In this document: positions 19,028 through 29,160 of the stretch, in pieces
Position numbering within the stretch: position 1 is the first letter of the stretch
How the letters are laid out: each line of letters begins with the position of its first letter
Source: Prorocentrum cordatum
Lineage: Eukaryota > Sar > Dinophyceae > Prorocentrales > Prorocentraceae
DNA: 64,000 nucleotides
Reading direction: 5' to 3'
Assembly: GCA_963575745.1 (NCBI GenBank)
Contig: CAUYUJ010018649.1
Location: forward strand, 107,123-171,122
The notes under the pieces: generated by a model
Database searches by the model: none
Told to the model about the DNA's origin: nothing
Seen by the model: only the letters and a program-made list of their open reading frames with translations
Made by a program: the position numbers and the translations under genes

Positions 19028-20220
19028 ATGAGAGCAAGTTCAGAGCCACCAGACGCCAGGAACGTGGACACCAAAAGACCTCTGCCCATACTGGAACCAC
19101 CACCATCAAGATTGACCGACACCAAGCGACCCAAGACAATGGAAGGTTTCACGGCATTTGGTGATCAACAACGTGGTGCTCATTTTCAGGGTCGTCACCG
19201 GTTCAGTACGCACATGGATTCGGAGGAACTCAATGAGTACCAAACGATCATGACCAACATGGACCAAGAAGTATCGGACAACTTGCAGGGGATGAATAAC
19301 AATCAACTGGTGTGGACGGCAGAACAAGCTCACTGGGCTATTCCTGGACCTTTCAAGGAAAGCAGGAACTTCTATGTTGATTTGATTACCGGAGACGCAA
19401 TATTTGCTCATAACGACGACATGCTGACAGAAGAAGACATGGTCAAACGTTGCCCCCTTGTGGAAACAGCAGATCGGCAGGAAGCACGCTCTGTCATTGA
19501 CAACGATTGCTTCAAGTCAGTCCACCACAACAACATGGACAGCTCGACCATCATCGACGCAGTTTGGGTGAGACGTTGGAAAAGGTCTTCGGTAAAAGGA
19601 AACAGCATCACCGACATCATCAAGTCACGTTTGTGCGGCAGAGGCTTCCTGGACGCGCAGAACCAGAACGTCATGAGACATTCGTCGACAGCTTCTCGTT
19701 TATCCCAGCGAATAAAGGCATCTTTAGTCTCAACGGAACAAGACACGATCATGGAGACATGGGGCATCCCAACCGCTCTCTTGCAGGGACTGAACTACGA
19801 GCAGCTCAGGAAGCACACCAAGAGAATGGCCATCGAAGTTCGAGAACAGCGGAAAGTACATCTGCAACCACCAGCGAAAGTTTGGAGGCATTTTTGAAAA
19901 TACGAGAAACGCAACATCAGAATTCCCGAGGTGGAGATTATGTTTTGTCGCGTTGCAATTACTCAGGCCTATCTACGGTACTGTTGTGGCAACTGGCCCT
20001 ATCATTACATGTACTCGACGATTTGAAAGGAGTTCAGAATGTGTTTGAAGACGCATTCTTCATGTGGGTCAGAAGCGGTGAGATAATGATGGTATGGGCA
20101 GTTCACGTAGACGACATTATCGTATTAGCAATATTGGCCTGGTAAGCTTGGATTCTAAATTCTATGGAGAATCGCCTTGGCAAAATCAAGAGACATCAAC
20201 TACGCTTCACGCGTATGGGA
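19028..20220 (+). pseudogene. reverse transcriptase of element 1, frameshifted
   Basis: The RT fingers and palm begin around ARSVIDNDCFK, then DAVWVRRWKRSS, SRLCGRGFLDAQ, HSSTASRLSQR, ETWGIPTALLQGLNYEQL and PPAKVWRHF, with a stop at 19897. The next frame carries LLALSLHVLDDLKGVQN-like palm sequence and the catalytic VHVDD at 20101-20115, a YVDD variant. KIKRHQLRFTRMGM lies in yet another frame near 20180. The enzyme copies element RNA into cDNA; this copy is disrupted by at least two frame changes. Confidence 0.8.
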
Positions 20221-20279
20221 ATGAGCCACGGAGTACTTGGATATCGACACTTATTCATTCACCAACATGTTTTACCGAA

Positions 20280-21242
20280 GGTCTGAAGAACATCCAGGCC
20301 CCATTCAAGCTCAAGTATAAGCATGGCCACGAGTGCGACGCAAAGTTGACTCATGACCTACGGTCAGTGCTATGGTCATTATTATGGTTATGTCAAGCGC
20401 GTGACGATATCTATTGTGACACTGTGCAACTACAACAGGTTGTTCGGAAGAGTGAGATTGGCCATCTGAAGCAGGCGAATCTCATCGTTGATCGAGCGAA
20501 ACGAAATATGAAGATGGCAAGGCTTCACGTTGGACCAATATCTTACCCAATTCGCTTGGTTTCAATCGGAGACGCGAGGCATGGCAATACGGAAACCTCA
20601 GCTCCTCAGGAAGGTGCAGCCGTGTTTCTCATGGAGGACCATATGGATCAAATACGAGTCGACAAGAAGGACTTTGCTTGCCCCGACGACAACCACTTCA
20701 TCGGAGGAATGACCCATTCATTGGCGCTATCATCAGGAAAATCAAAACGGATATCCCACTCAACGTGGGATGCAGAGACGAATGCGGGTTACAATGTAAA
20801 CCGAACGGCGCAGTGCATAGCTTTAAGATTGAGTGATATCATCACATGTACGGAGACTCAGCACAAAGCTCGAGATATGATGGAGATGTTCGACCGATCA
20901 TTAGATCAAGTACATATTGATCACTGCACCGATTGCATGGACTCGTGGCAGTTATGTTGCGGAGCGAAAGGGGTGCCATCGGATAAATCAAGCAGATTGG
21001 CAGTATTGAGTATGAGAGAAGAGCGCCTCAGTGGTAGAATTTGTAACTTTATACACTTACCTACAGAAAGGGCAATCGTGGACGGATTAACGAAGACGGG
21101 TACGTTCAAGCTCTTGATGGAACACATGACGACTGGCGTTTGGCACGTATCACCACCGAAGGGCAAGTACATCACTCTGAGGAAGATCGCCAAACCACAG
21201 GAAAGTTATTCAGAACAGGACCTGCTAGATCTCAATGACTGA
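20280..21242 (+). pseudogene. RT thumb region and RNase H of element 1
   Basis: The frame runs LTHDLRSVLWSLLWLCQARD, DTVQLQQVVRK, then RNase H with SIGDARHG, SKRISHSTWDAET, GVPSDKSSRL, REERLSGRICNFIHLPTE and IVDGLTKTGTF. The acidic residues expected of copia RNase H (Asp in GDA, Glu in DAET, Asp in PSDK and VDG) are all present. The end WHVSPPKGKYITLRKI is also typical of this group. The stop is at 21240-21242. RNase H removes RNA from the hybrid during reverse transcription. Confidence 0.8.
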
Positions 21243-21423
21243 CGACGCTCAGGAGGTCGCAGGACGAGTGGCTATGCGAGTTGATTTGGGTTCAGGTGAA
21301 GACTTGCATTCGATGGGGTGTGCTAGAATGATGTCTTGGATCTTGATATTGATTTTAAGTTATATTATTGCTCTGAGTTGTGCGAGAATGCGGTCAGTGA
21401 TCTCGATATTGATATTACCTTGA
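21235..21423 (+). CDS. small hydrophobic frame overlapping the pol stop
   Basis: A 62-codon frame starts at an ATG overlapping the pol stop (AATGACTGA). It encodes WILILILSYIIALSCARM, enough for one membrane helix. The DNA behind it is a rough duplication (TGTGCTAGAATG and TGTGCGAGAATG, about 66 bp apart), so hydrophobicity may be accidental. Element 2 also has a membrane segment after RNase H, which is the reason to list it. Confidence 0.25.
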   Translation: MTDDAQEVAGRVAMRVDLGSGEDLHSMGCARMMSWILILILSYIIALSCARMRSVISILILP

Positions 21424-21757
21424 TGGCTGGACGCTACTAATATTTGTTTTTTGTGGACATGGCGTTCATTGGAGACTTGATCACCAATGGTTAGGCCGAT
21501 GTACTTATTTCAATGTGTGGTATCTTACGGATGAGTACTACCGTACGGCGAGCGGCTGGTCGACGCCCTGGACATCGTCAGCGAGGCCTGACTGCTGCTT
21601 CTTGCCCTGCCGCTGGCCATTTGTTCGCTTGTCTCTTGAATTTGAGGTTTGAGAGTGTATAGTATTCAAGTGGATAGTTTACAACACCTATCTGTCTTGA
21701 GGTGCGCCCAGCGTATACCCGAATTAAGCAATCTGGTATCCGGGACACTGGAACCGG
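21424..21757 (+). other. 3' untranslated part of element 1
   Basis: No gene is seen. Just before the 3' LTR lies ACACTGGAACCGG, a weak polypurine tract at best. Confidence 0.5.
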
Positions 21758-21901
21758 AGCGAAGATTTAGGTCTGAGGTCGGACAGGTATAGTATCTGTT
21801 CTTATCACTGTATTGTGTGCTGGCTTGGCTTCACCTAGCTGACTTATATGACTGTAACTGCACCCGAGCTCAAGCTCTTTGACAACAGAGCGATCTCCGC
21901 T
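21758..21901 (+). repeat. 3' LTR of element 1
   Basis: It starts AGCGAAGATTTAGG, ends GCGATCTCCGCT, and matches the 5' LTR. TCCCC follows at 21902-21906, repeating the left flank. Confidence 0.9.
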
Positions 21902-21906
21902 TCCCC

Positions 21907-22520
21907 TCCCCCAAATCCCCCTCTACCCCTATGGCAAGCACGCTTGTTGGTATGTCTTCGGCTGTCTCGCGAGCTTGCGTATGGGCACATCTCGTTTGGT
22001 CTAGGTATGCCTATGTCTCGGTGGGGTCCAGCATTGAGGAGCCCAGGGGCGGGGTATCATTTCTAGGGGCGAAGAGCGGTGTACGTATTTTGCCGAAAGG
22101 AGGGGGACATCGTTGATCGCAAGCCCTGGTAATGTGTCCTCTCTGGTGCACGGCTCTATGTCTCTGTCTGTCTGTCTACCGGATCTCTCTCTCTCTCTCT
22201 GGCCTGCCCCGGGCCCCCCCGCACGGGGAAGCTCCCCGCAGCCGAGCGCTGCGCAGCTGCCGGCGGTGGCCAGGCCGCCCAGGGATCCCCCTGCTGAGGG
22301 GGACCGTGAGTTTGCGGCGCGCTTAAGGGGGTGGAGGGAGGGGGGAGGGCTTCTTAGAAGGAAGCTGCTTCTCAGGAGTCGCCGGCCTTGCATCTGCAGG
22401 CAAGGCCCCCGCTGCCCTCCCCCCTCCCCGAACCCCCTCCGCGCGTGACTGAGTTGGGGGGGGGGACTGGCACAGGGGGGAGGGAACATCGGCCTGGAAT
22501 CGGCAATGCATCGTACTAAG
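21907..22520. other. GC-rich intergenic stretch
   Basis: Frames are open on both strands but are Pro/Arg rich and have no motif. A short CT microsatellite (about 22185-22200) and G/C runs are present. Confidence 0.45.
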
Positions 22521-22529
22521 CCCCCGATA

Positions 22530-22824
22530 TCGAATCCGCGCATTCCTGGGCGAGATGGGGCCATCGGCGACGAATGCGCGACTGGGGGTCGATGCGTCCC
22601 CCGAGCCTGTCCCTTTCCTCACGTTGCCCCTGACCTAAGCTAGTCGCGCTGCTATCGAGGAGGCTCGCCGAGGCACCGACGACGGCTGCGCCCGGGTTGC
22701 TCGACAGGGCGCCCGCCGAGGCGTCGACGACGGCGGCGCCGGGGTTGCTCGAGAGGACGGCCGCTGGGACGGCGTCGAGCTCCTGGAGCCGACTCGTCTG
22801 GCCGCCAGCCTCTTGGGCTACCAA
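22530..22824 (-). CDS. possible exon with a duplicated Ser/Ala-rich motif
   Basis: The frame begins QEAGGQTSRLQELDAVPAA and contains LSSNPGAAVVDASAGA followed by LSSNPGAAVVGASAS, a tandem duplication of about 18 residues. After SSATSL the DNA reads TTAGGTCAGG, a possible GT donor, and the frame beyond becomes Arg-rich. No known domain is seen. It may be one exon of a larger gene. Confidence 0.35.
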
Positions 22825-22829
22825 ATGGA

Positions 22830-23396
22830 TGCCACTTCGCCGATACTGGAGGGGAAGAGAACGACGACCATGACCAAGACTGAACGCGGAGAGGTAATTA
22901 ACGGTCTATCTTGGTCACCGCCCAGCTTGGTCAGCGCCAGTTCGTGGATCGTCCTCGCGAAGCGGCGACGGCTGGCATGGAACATGCCCAGGATCGGGGT
23001 CGACCAAACCCTGCGACATCTTGCTCATGGTCATCGTGCTTCTTTCCTCGGGATACCGTTCGGTGCCCCCTGCATTCCAATCAGGTCCCCGGCTGCCCAT
23101 GCGGTGTGGGCCCCCTTGGGCTTCTCTTGGACGCGTGGCAGGTGCTCTGGCGGCAACCTTGCCCTTCCCTGACCAGGGCCCCCTCTGGCAGCACGTGGGT
23201 GCGCCCTAACGAGAACACCGGCGCGTGTCCGGCCGTGGGACTCCCCCTCCCCCCCGAGGAGGCCGAAACAGGCGAAACCTAGGATGCGCGGCCTGGCGCT
23301 TCCGTGGAGCTTTCAAAGCTCCTCTAAGCTTCCAAGACGTCTTAACGAGGGGCATCGGTGCATCGACATGCCCTTCAGATCCGACGTGGCGCAACT
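22830..23396. other. intergenic, no gene recognised
   Basis: Short overlapping frames occur on both strands, and none has a motif. The stretch ends at the left boundary of foldback copy 2. Confidence 0.4.
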
Positions 23397-23654
23397 AGAG
23401 CGCGTTTCTGGATTTTCGGCGATGACGGGCGTCATGGGGGGGGGGGGGCGGAGAGGGGGGGTATGACGTAACGCCCCCCCCGCCGTGTGGTTCCGGCACC
23501 GCAGCCGCGTCCGCGCGCGCGACGCGACGAGCGACGAGCGACGACGACGACGACGACGACGACGCCGACGCCGACGATCACGACGACGACGACCGACGAC
23601 GACGACGACCTCGACGACGCGATCAGCATGTAGGTGTCGATATGCCCCACTGCG

Positions 23655-23955
23655 CCTGTGTACACCACAACGCTCGCGTGCACCACAGTGCGAGTGTATA
23701 CCACAGCGCCTGCGTACACCGCAACAACGGTGTGCAACGCAGCGCCTGTGTACACCACGATGCTCGCGTACACTACAGCGCCGGCGTTCACTTGCACACC
23801 GCAGCTACCATGTGCAACACAGCGCCTGTGTACACCACAATGCTTGCGTGAACCGCAGCGTGTGTGCACGCCACAGCGCGTGTCTACACCACAGCATCCG
23901 CGTGCAACGCAGCGCTGGTGTACACCACAATGCCTCCGTGTATAGGACAGGTCGA
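23655..23955 (+). repeat. 18-bp array, left arm of foldback copy 2
   Basis: About 16 units such as GCCTGTGTACACCACAAC and GCTCGCGTGCACCACAGT share the register and consensus of copy 1. Confidence 0.88.
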
Positions 23956-24404
23956 AAGAGCATGAACGCGAGGATCTGCTGCGGACAACTAGACGCCATG
24001 CCAGGAAATTGCTGATAATCGAATGCGACGTTCTTCCCTCTTCCCTCCTCCTCTTCCTCCGCCTCCACCTCCACCTCCACCTCCACCTCCACGTCCTCCT
24101 CCTCCTCCTCCTCCTCCTCCTCCTCGTCCTCGTCCTCCTCCTCCTTACCCCCCGTCGTGCGGGTTGGCGCTACAGCGCACGTGCGCATCTCAGCGCGCAC
24201 GGCACAATGGTCTATTGAATCGGTCCAGTTGGTTCTCGGACGGCCAATTTAGCTGGAACCTCCTGGACGCAAAGGGAGGAGTTAGGGTGATGCGGGCGGA
24301 CTCGGGAGGACACGTGGATTCCAGCGGCGCTATTTGTTTTTCAGTGGAATCCACAGGCGCTCTATTTTGTCATAAGGATTCGTTATCACATTTTGTATAC
24401 AACA

Positions 24405-24690
24405 CTGGTGCTGTGTTGCACACGGTTGCTGTGGTGCACACAAGCGCCGTGGTGTACACAAGCACTGCAATGCACGCAAGCATTGTGGTGTATACTGGTG
24501 CTGTGTTGCACACAGATGATGTGGTGAACGCAAGCGCTGTGGTGTGCACAACAGCTGTTGTGCCCGCGGGCACGGTGGCACAAACTGACGCTGTGTTGCA
24601 CGCGGCTGCTGTGGTGTACGTAGGCGGTGGTGTACACAGGCGCTGTGGTGCACGCAGGCACTGTGGTGTACACAGGAGTTGTGGTGAAAA
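24405..24690 (-). repeat. 18-bp array, right arm of foldback copy 2
   Basis: About 15 units such as AGCGCTGTGGTGTGCACA are the reverse complement of the left-arm unit and end at AAAATCGCCACCCACATG. Confidence 0.88.
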
Positions 24691-25121
24691 TCGCCACCCA
24701 CATGCTGGCGCTACCCGTCCTCCGTCATTCCGAGTCATTCCTGGGCATTCCCAATCGCCGCCGGCGCGAAACGTGACGTCATCGACCGTCTCCATCCCCC
24801 CTAGATGACTGCCATCATCGGCCCGGAATAACAAGCAGGCTTCAGCCGCGTCCGCGCGCACGACGACTATGAGCGGCGAGCGACAAGCCACGAGCGACGA
24901 CGACGACGACGACGGCGACGACGACTGCGGACCTGACTCCTATGCGGATTCCAACGCGGACACCTACGCGGATCCCAATGCGCACAGCGGCACTGCTCGG
25001 AGCGCACTGGGGGGCACTGCCCGGAGCGCACTGTAGGGACAGCGTTACGTCATGGGGGGGGGGAGGGGGGGGCGGGGGCCATGACGCCCGTCATGCCCCA
25101 AGCAATAAAAAAACAGGTTCC

Positions 25122-25312
25122 TGCCGCCACACACACACACTCACACACGCACGTACACGCACGCACGCACGCACGCACTTACGCACGTACGCGCGCAAGC
25201 AAGCAAGCATACACACACACACACACACACACACTCTCACTCACTCACTCACTCACACACACACACACACACGTTGCACACACGTTGCACACACGCACAC
25301 ACACAACCGGAG
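25122..25312. repeat. compound microsatellite (CA, GCAC, TCAC)
   Basis: Runs of CACACA, GCAC, GCAAGC, ACTC and ACACAC fill this stretch, which abuts foldback copy 2. Confidence 0.95.
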
Positions 25313-25708
25313 CCCTGGAACAAATTCTCCGCAACCAATTTTGAGCCCCATCGACGTATGACGCCCACAAGCCCCGAAACTGGGCAAAACCTCCCTGTGC
25401 CAAAATAAGATGCGGCGCCTGGACCTCAAAGTGCGCACCACCGACGTCGTGATTATTGCGCGATGCGAACCCAACAAAATTGGCCCTCTTTCCTGGGGAG
25501 TGGTTTTCATCACGTCGCATCGCCGGCGGCACGAGACCTGCATGAAGTATCACAGGGCGCCTTCACTCCTGATGACAAGAATCTGGACCAAAACAACTGG
25601 TGACACCATCATGGGTACATGCATGGGGACAGAGCCTTGCAGAAGCACTCGGGCTGCTGCGTGGCCAGCACCCTGGCTCCCCGAGCGGTCATGGCCTGCC
25701 TCGGTGGG

Positions 25709-25805
25709 AGAAGTACTGCAGGAATCTGGCGGCGGGGCCCGCCCCGTCAGGGGAATAGAACTCTCTGTTCAGCAAAACGACTGCAAAGCGGACCTTGCAC
25801 GCAAG
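25709..25805 (+). repeat. dispersed repeat, second copy at 59168-59255
   Basis: GCAGGAATCTGGCGGCGG, then CAGGGGA(A/T)TA, then AACGACTGC(A/G)(A/G)AGCGGAC occur in the same order and spacing at 59168-59255. Confidence 0.8.
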
Positions 25806-26835
25806 TCCCCACGCGCGCCGCCCCGTCGAGCGGCCTGGGCGGGCAGCGCGCCCGCTTTCAGATGCCCCTCGACGGCCGCGACAACGTCGCCACAGTCATC
25901 GCGATACAGATTTCTGATATTAGGGGGACGGGCCCTTGTCGCCACCAGCCTTCGCCGCATCCAAAGATTCGTCCCATCCTCGAGTCCACCCGGGCACCAC
26001 CTGGAACCTTGGCGGCGCCAGATCGCGACGGACTGGTTGCTCTGGCTCCGCTGCAAAATGCGCGAGATCAACTCCTCCTTCCGATTATGGGGCTTGTCCA
26101 TCTCGGCGCCGTCCGCGTCCGTGGTCGCTAGCTCGAGCTCCGTCTCCAACATTGCGTGGATGCGCCCCCCCGCCCATCGGCGCAGCGATCAGCTTTGCAT
26201 CGACGCGACCATCACCATCACAATGATCATCATGAAAAAGATCGCCATCAACTCTTGGGAGACGTTGCTTCCGAATTCCGCCGGGCGACGCGCGGCAACT
26301 CCGTCGTTCGCCTCGGTCGCTGCCAGACCGGCCCCCATGGGTTGGCATCGCGCCATTGCCGCCAGGGTCAGCCGTGAAAATCATCAACTGGTTATTGCGC
26401 GGCACAGCTGGGGCATGCGCCGCGATCGCCATCGCCGCGTTCTCTTCGGGGCGGTTGATCTCGGCGCGGCCGACCACGTCTTTCAGGATCAACAGCACGC
26501 GGAGACGAACCTCCAGATGGGCTTTGGCGCCCAGGGCCCAGGTCGCTCGCATTCTCACCGCCCTGCCATTCTTGACTCCGGGCCCCGCGCAAGTCGAGCT
26601 GCCCCGCGCCGCCCGCGCCGCCGCGCAGCAGTGCGCCCTGGGCCGCCGCGCAGTCCACAAGCAAGGCGCGCGTCAACCCGCGACCCGAATGCCCCAACAG
26701 AACCCAGACCACCGCGCCCTCCATGAGCACGCTGCTCGAGCAGCAAAAACTGCGCCCCCCCGCTGGGCATGCCCCGGGCCCCTTGGCGCCAGGCAAGGCA
26801 GCTGAGCGGAATGCGATTCTGGAGCCGGAAATCAT
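25769..26835 (-). CDS. probable minus-strand exons of an unknown gene
   Basis: Three frames look coding in succession. From about 26590: VRMRATWALGAKAHLEVRLR, VLLILKDVVGRAEINRPEEN, AAMAIAAHAPAVPRNNQLMI. Then a hydrophobic AIFFMMIIVMVMVASMQS near 26230 before a stop. Then MLETELELATTDADGAEMDK, PHNRKEELISRILQRSQSNQ and RDDCGDVVAAVEGHLKAG from 26152 to about 25850. A plus-strand frame (25410-26726) covers the same bases but is Arg/Pro-rich with no balanced segment. The frame changes could be introns or lesions. The middle segment could be a membrane helix; no function is proposed. Confidence 0.35.
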
Positions 26836-27039
26836 TTGTTTATTTCTCGGCGGTCGTCGGGGGGATAGTTCGTGTCCGCTTGAAAGGAGGAGCGAGGTCT
26901 TGCCTGGGCGCCCTCGCCCGCCGCGCAGCGCGCGCCCGGACTCGCGGGGCGCTCCAAGCAGCAGATCATTTTGACCGCGCGCTGCTTGTCGCAGAGCCGC
27001 GGGCCCCAGCGTCTCCCCGCCATGAGCCCCGCGCCCGGG

Positions 27040-27126
27040 TCGGCTCCCAGGTGGCTAGGCACTCTCCAAGCCACCTTTGCAGGTTAAGGGTACTTTCCCG
27101 TCAATGGGATGGCGCGCTGTGAACTC
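27040..27126 (+). repeat. dispersed repeat, inverted partner at 47489-47570
   Basis: CACTCTCCAAG, then GGTTAAGGGTACTTTCCCGT, then CAATGGGATGG and CTGTGAAC recur as the reverse complement at 47489-47570. The following GGTGGTTCATGG resembles the 12-bp unit of the minisatellite at 37002-37240. Confidence 0.85.
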
Positions 27127-27404
27127 GGCGGTGGTTCATGGATTGCTTAAGGTTTGTTCCCGTGGTTTAAGGTTGGGTTTCGCCCAACCCCCCAGGCTCA
27201 TGGTTTCAAATCGGTGGTTTATGCGATCTTGGCGTTTGCCAAGACGCATGCACGGTTGAAGGTCATCTCACAAGGCACGCCAGCTATACGCCTGGCAACG
27301 CTCCGCTACCACATGCAAGCTTGACCGCGGTGCCGAGAGCAAGAAAACGATGGCAGCAACTATAATCTCAAGTCCCGCGGCAGCGCGGAGATGCACTTGA
27401 ACGG

Positions 27405-27426
27405 TTCGAGCCAAAATGGCCACGGA
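27405..27426 (-). other. spliced-leader-like relic 1
   Basis: On the minus strand this reads CCGTGGCCATTTTGGCTCGA. It matches the dinoflagellate spliced leader as I remember it (CCGTAGCCATTTTGGCTCAAG minus the last bases) at about 18 of 21 positions, with 13 in a row identical. Relics like this arise when a trans-spliced mRNA is copied back into the genome. Confidence 0.5.
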
Positions 27427-27429
27427 AGG

Positions 27430-28140
27430 AGCTGGTGGGATGAGCGGGAAGAGGCGGTGGGGGAAACGAAGTTTGAGAAAAGGAGGGGCAAGGATATGAC
27501 ATCGGGATGAATAGAATGGGAGGGGAGGGGGAACGAGGGGCAGGAGGACGAGGCTGTGGAGTAGGAAGGATTTTCCGCATTGGTAGAATGGTTGCCCCCC
27601 CCCTTCCCAAATGCCCCGCAGGACACTGGGAAAAGAGAACAGGGAGGGGGCTAGCGGACGGCGACAGCGCTTGAGCCAATATGGCAACAAGGAGGGGGAA
27701 GAGGAGGAGGAGGAGCAGCAGGGGGAGAAAGCACACGGGGTAGCAGAGAGCAGAACGAGGATGAGGAGCAGGAGGAGGAAGAGGAAGAATATTCATTCCT
27801 GCGGGTGGCGGCCCTGTCATCCAGAGCAAACTTCGACGAAACGGCCGAGCCACCTGGCTCGAAAACAGGTGCGAGCGGCGCATCGTCTTCTTTGTTGCTT
27901 CCTCCTTCCTGCCTCATTCCTCCTCCTACCTGCCTTCCCCTCCTACCTCCTCCTTTACCTCCCCCTCCTCCTCCCCCCTCCTCCTTCCTCCTCCCTCCCT
28001 GTTGCTCTTTACTTATTGGCGTCGTCCTCTTCTCCTTCAGCTTCCTCCTAGTGATCCCTCTCTTCCTCCTCCTCCTCCTCCTCCTCCTCCTTCTCCGCCT
28101 CCTCGTGCGGTGCGCCGCTCGAAAAAGGTAGTGTGGCGGC
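27430..28140. repeat. purine- and pyrimidine-rich low-complexity DNA
   Basis: A purine-rich stretch (about 27440-27800, GGAGGAGGA runs) is followed by a pyrimidine-rich one (about 27890-28110, CCTCCTCC runs). They are roughly complementary and could pair. Except for the leader-like relics no gene feature is seen. Confidence 0.75.
27670..27690 (-). other. spliced-leader-like relic 2
   Basis: On the minus strand this reads GCCATATTGGCTCAAG, matching 15 of the last 16 bases of the leader, with a weaker match upstream. It lies about 265 bp upstream of relic 1 in the same orientation. Confidence 0.45.
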
Positions 28141-28275
28141 CTAAAGGCCCAACATCACTGTGAAGCGGCCCAACGCCGCTGCCCTCTCCTTGTACATGGA
28201 TGGCCCCGCGGCCTGCGCCGCGAGGTACTCTGTGTTGTAGTTCGAAATCGCACGAGCCACATCCTGGCTGACCGC
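28141..28275 (-). CDS. terminal exon of the 28-31 kb gene
   Basis: The minus strand reads AVSQDVARAISNYNTEYLAA, QAAGPSMYKERAAALGRFTV, MLGL and stop TAG. It is preceded by a textbook acceptor: a pyrimidine-rich run ending CCCATCCAG, then GCGGTC. Composition is balanced and helical. The phase-0 start fits a donor after AAG ACG in the upstream exon (a GC donor, which dinoflagellates use), but that donor is inferred. The frame ends cleanly with no low-complexity sequence, which supports a real C-terminus. Confidence 0.6.
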   Translation of the reverse strand, partial: AVSQDVARAISNYNTEYLAAQAAGPSMYKERAAALGRFTVMLGL

Positions 28276-28278
28276 CTG

Positions 28279-29160
28279 GATGGGAGAGGGAAGATGAGGA
28301 GGTCCGCCTCATTATCGACCCCCTCCTCATGGTCCGCCTCCTCATCCTCCTCCTCATCATCACCTTCATCATCTAATTCCTGATCCGCTTCATCACCCCC
28401 TTCCTCATCTAAGTCGCGATCCGATCCATCCCTACCGTCCCCATCCTCATCATCATCATCACCCCCCTATGCCCTGCCATCGTTGCCATCATCGTCACCA
28501 TCGTGAACACCTCCTTCCTCCGATCCCGTCCTCGTCATCCACGCCCGCGCGACCCTATCATCTTCCCCTATAGCCTAATCGTGTTCTTGATCATCGTATT
28601 CGTCATCGTCATTCTTGTCTTCGTGATATTCGTAGTCATGCAGGTCATCCTCATCAACGTCCTAGCCTCCCTCATCCTCACCATTCGCCTCGCCGTCTTT
28701 CCCTCATCCCCTGAAGCTTTTTCAGCGCAATCTCATTATCCCTAGGTTATCCTCAGTCTCGTCGCCATCCTAATGGGTTGATTCCTGATCCAGACTACCG
28801 CCCTCATGAACGTCCTATGCCTCATTTTCATGTTCTCCGAAACCCCATCCTCGTTCATTGTCTAATCGATCCTCCTCCTCCTTCTCCTCTTCCTCCCCCT
28901 CCTTACGCTCATCCGCCCTCTACTCCCACCTCATCTTCCCTCCTCCTCCCTCTTCCTTGGTCCTCGTCCCTTTATCCCCTAGGAGCGGTGGGTGAAGGAG
29001 AAGGAAGAGAAGGAGGAGGAGGGCGAGAGGATCAATGGTCAGGGCGGGGTAACTTAGGCCGGAGGAGGAGGAGGACTCGTTGGTTTGGGTCGGAGGAAGT
29101 GGAAGATCGAGGATGAGAGGGGGCAGGAGGAGGAGGGGGAGGAGGAGTTTGAAGCACGGC
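28279..29160 (-). other. probable intron with ATC/TCC simple sequence
   Basis: This stretch lies between the long exon and the terminal exon. It is built from CCTC, ATC and TCATC repeats. The long frame reading into it gives only Leu/Pro runs, as expected of read-through. Confidence 0.55.

Larger units (their letters stand above)
10515..21901 (+). mobile_element. Ty1/copia LTR retrotransposon, element 1, degraded and interrupted
   Basis: The element runs from a 147-bp 5' LTR to a 144-bp 3' LTR and is flanked on both sides by TCCCC. The internal order is gag with zinc knuckle, protease, methyltransferase-like domain, integrase, Pro/acidic spacer, RT and RNase H, which is the copia order (integrase before RT). 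A 1.6-kb foldback element is inserted after the protease. Without it the element would be about 9.8 kb, long for copia. The two LTRs differ at roughly ten positions plus small indels, and the coding region has many frame changes, so this is an old, inactive copy. LTRs of retrotransposons bound the reverse-transcribed unit; they are directly visible here. Confidence 0.9.
23398..25121. mobile_element. foldback-type element, copy 2
   Basis: Same order as copy 1: GAGCGCGTTTCT, ATGACGGGCGTCATGG, a G run, a GAC block, an 18-bp array (about 23655-23955), and a centre containing AATCGAATGCGACGTT(T/C)TTCC and a TCC tract. The reverse-complement array follows (about 24405-24690), then CGCCGCCGGCGCGAA(A/C)CGTGAC, a GAC block, GCGGA(T/C) units and the inverted terminal motif. 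The centre (GGTC(C)ACTTGG/GTTGG, TTAG(A)TGGA and similar) matches copy 1. No transposase frame is present. Confidence 0.82.

Noticed and set aside
25410-26726. 438-codon plus-strand frame
   Set aside because: It is Arg/Pro/Ser-rich and lies opposite better-balanced minus-strand segments.
28503-28745. Hydrophobic plus-strand frame rich in Ile/Val/Leu
   Set aside because: It is derived from ATC/TCG-type simple sequence in a probable intron.
28920-29155. Hydrophobic Leu/Pro tail of the long minus-strand frame
   Set aside because: It is read-through into the CT/GGA-rich intron; a proper terminal exon lies at 28141-28275.
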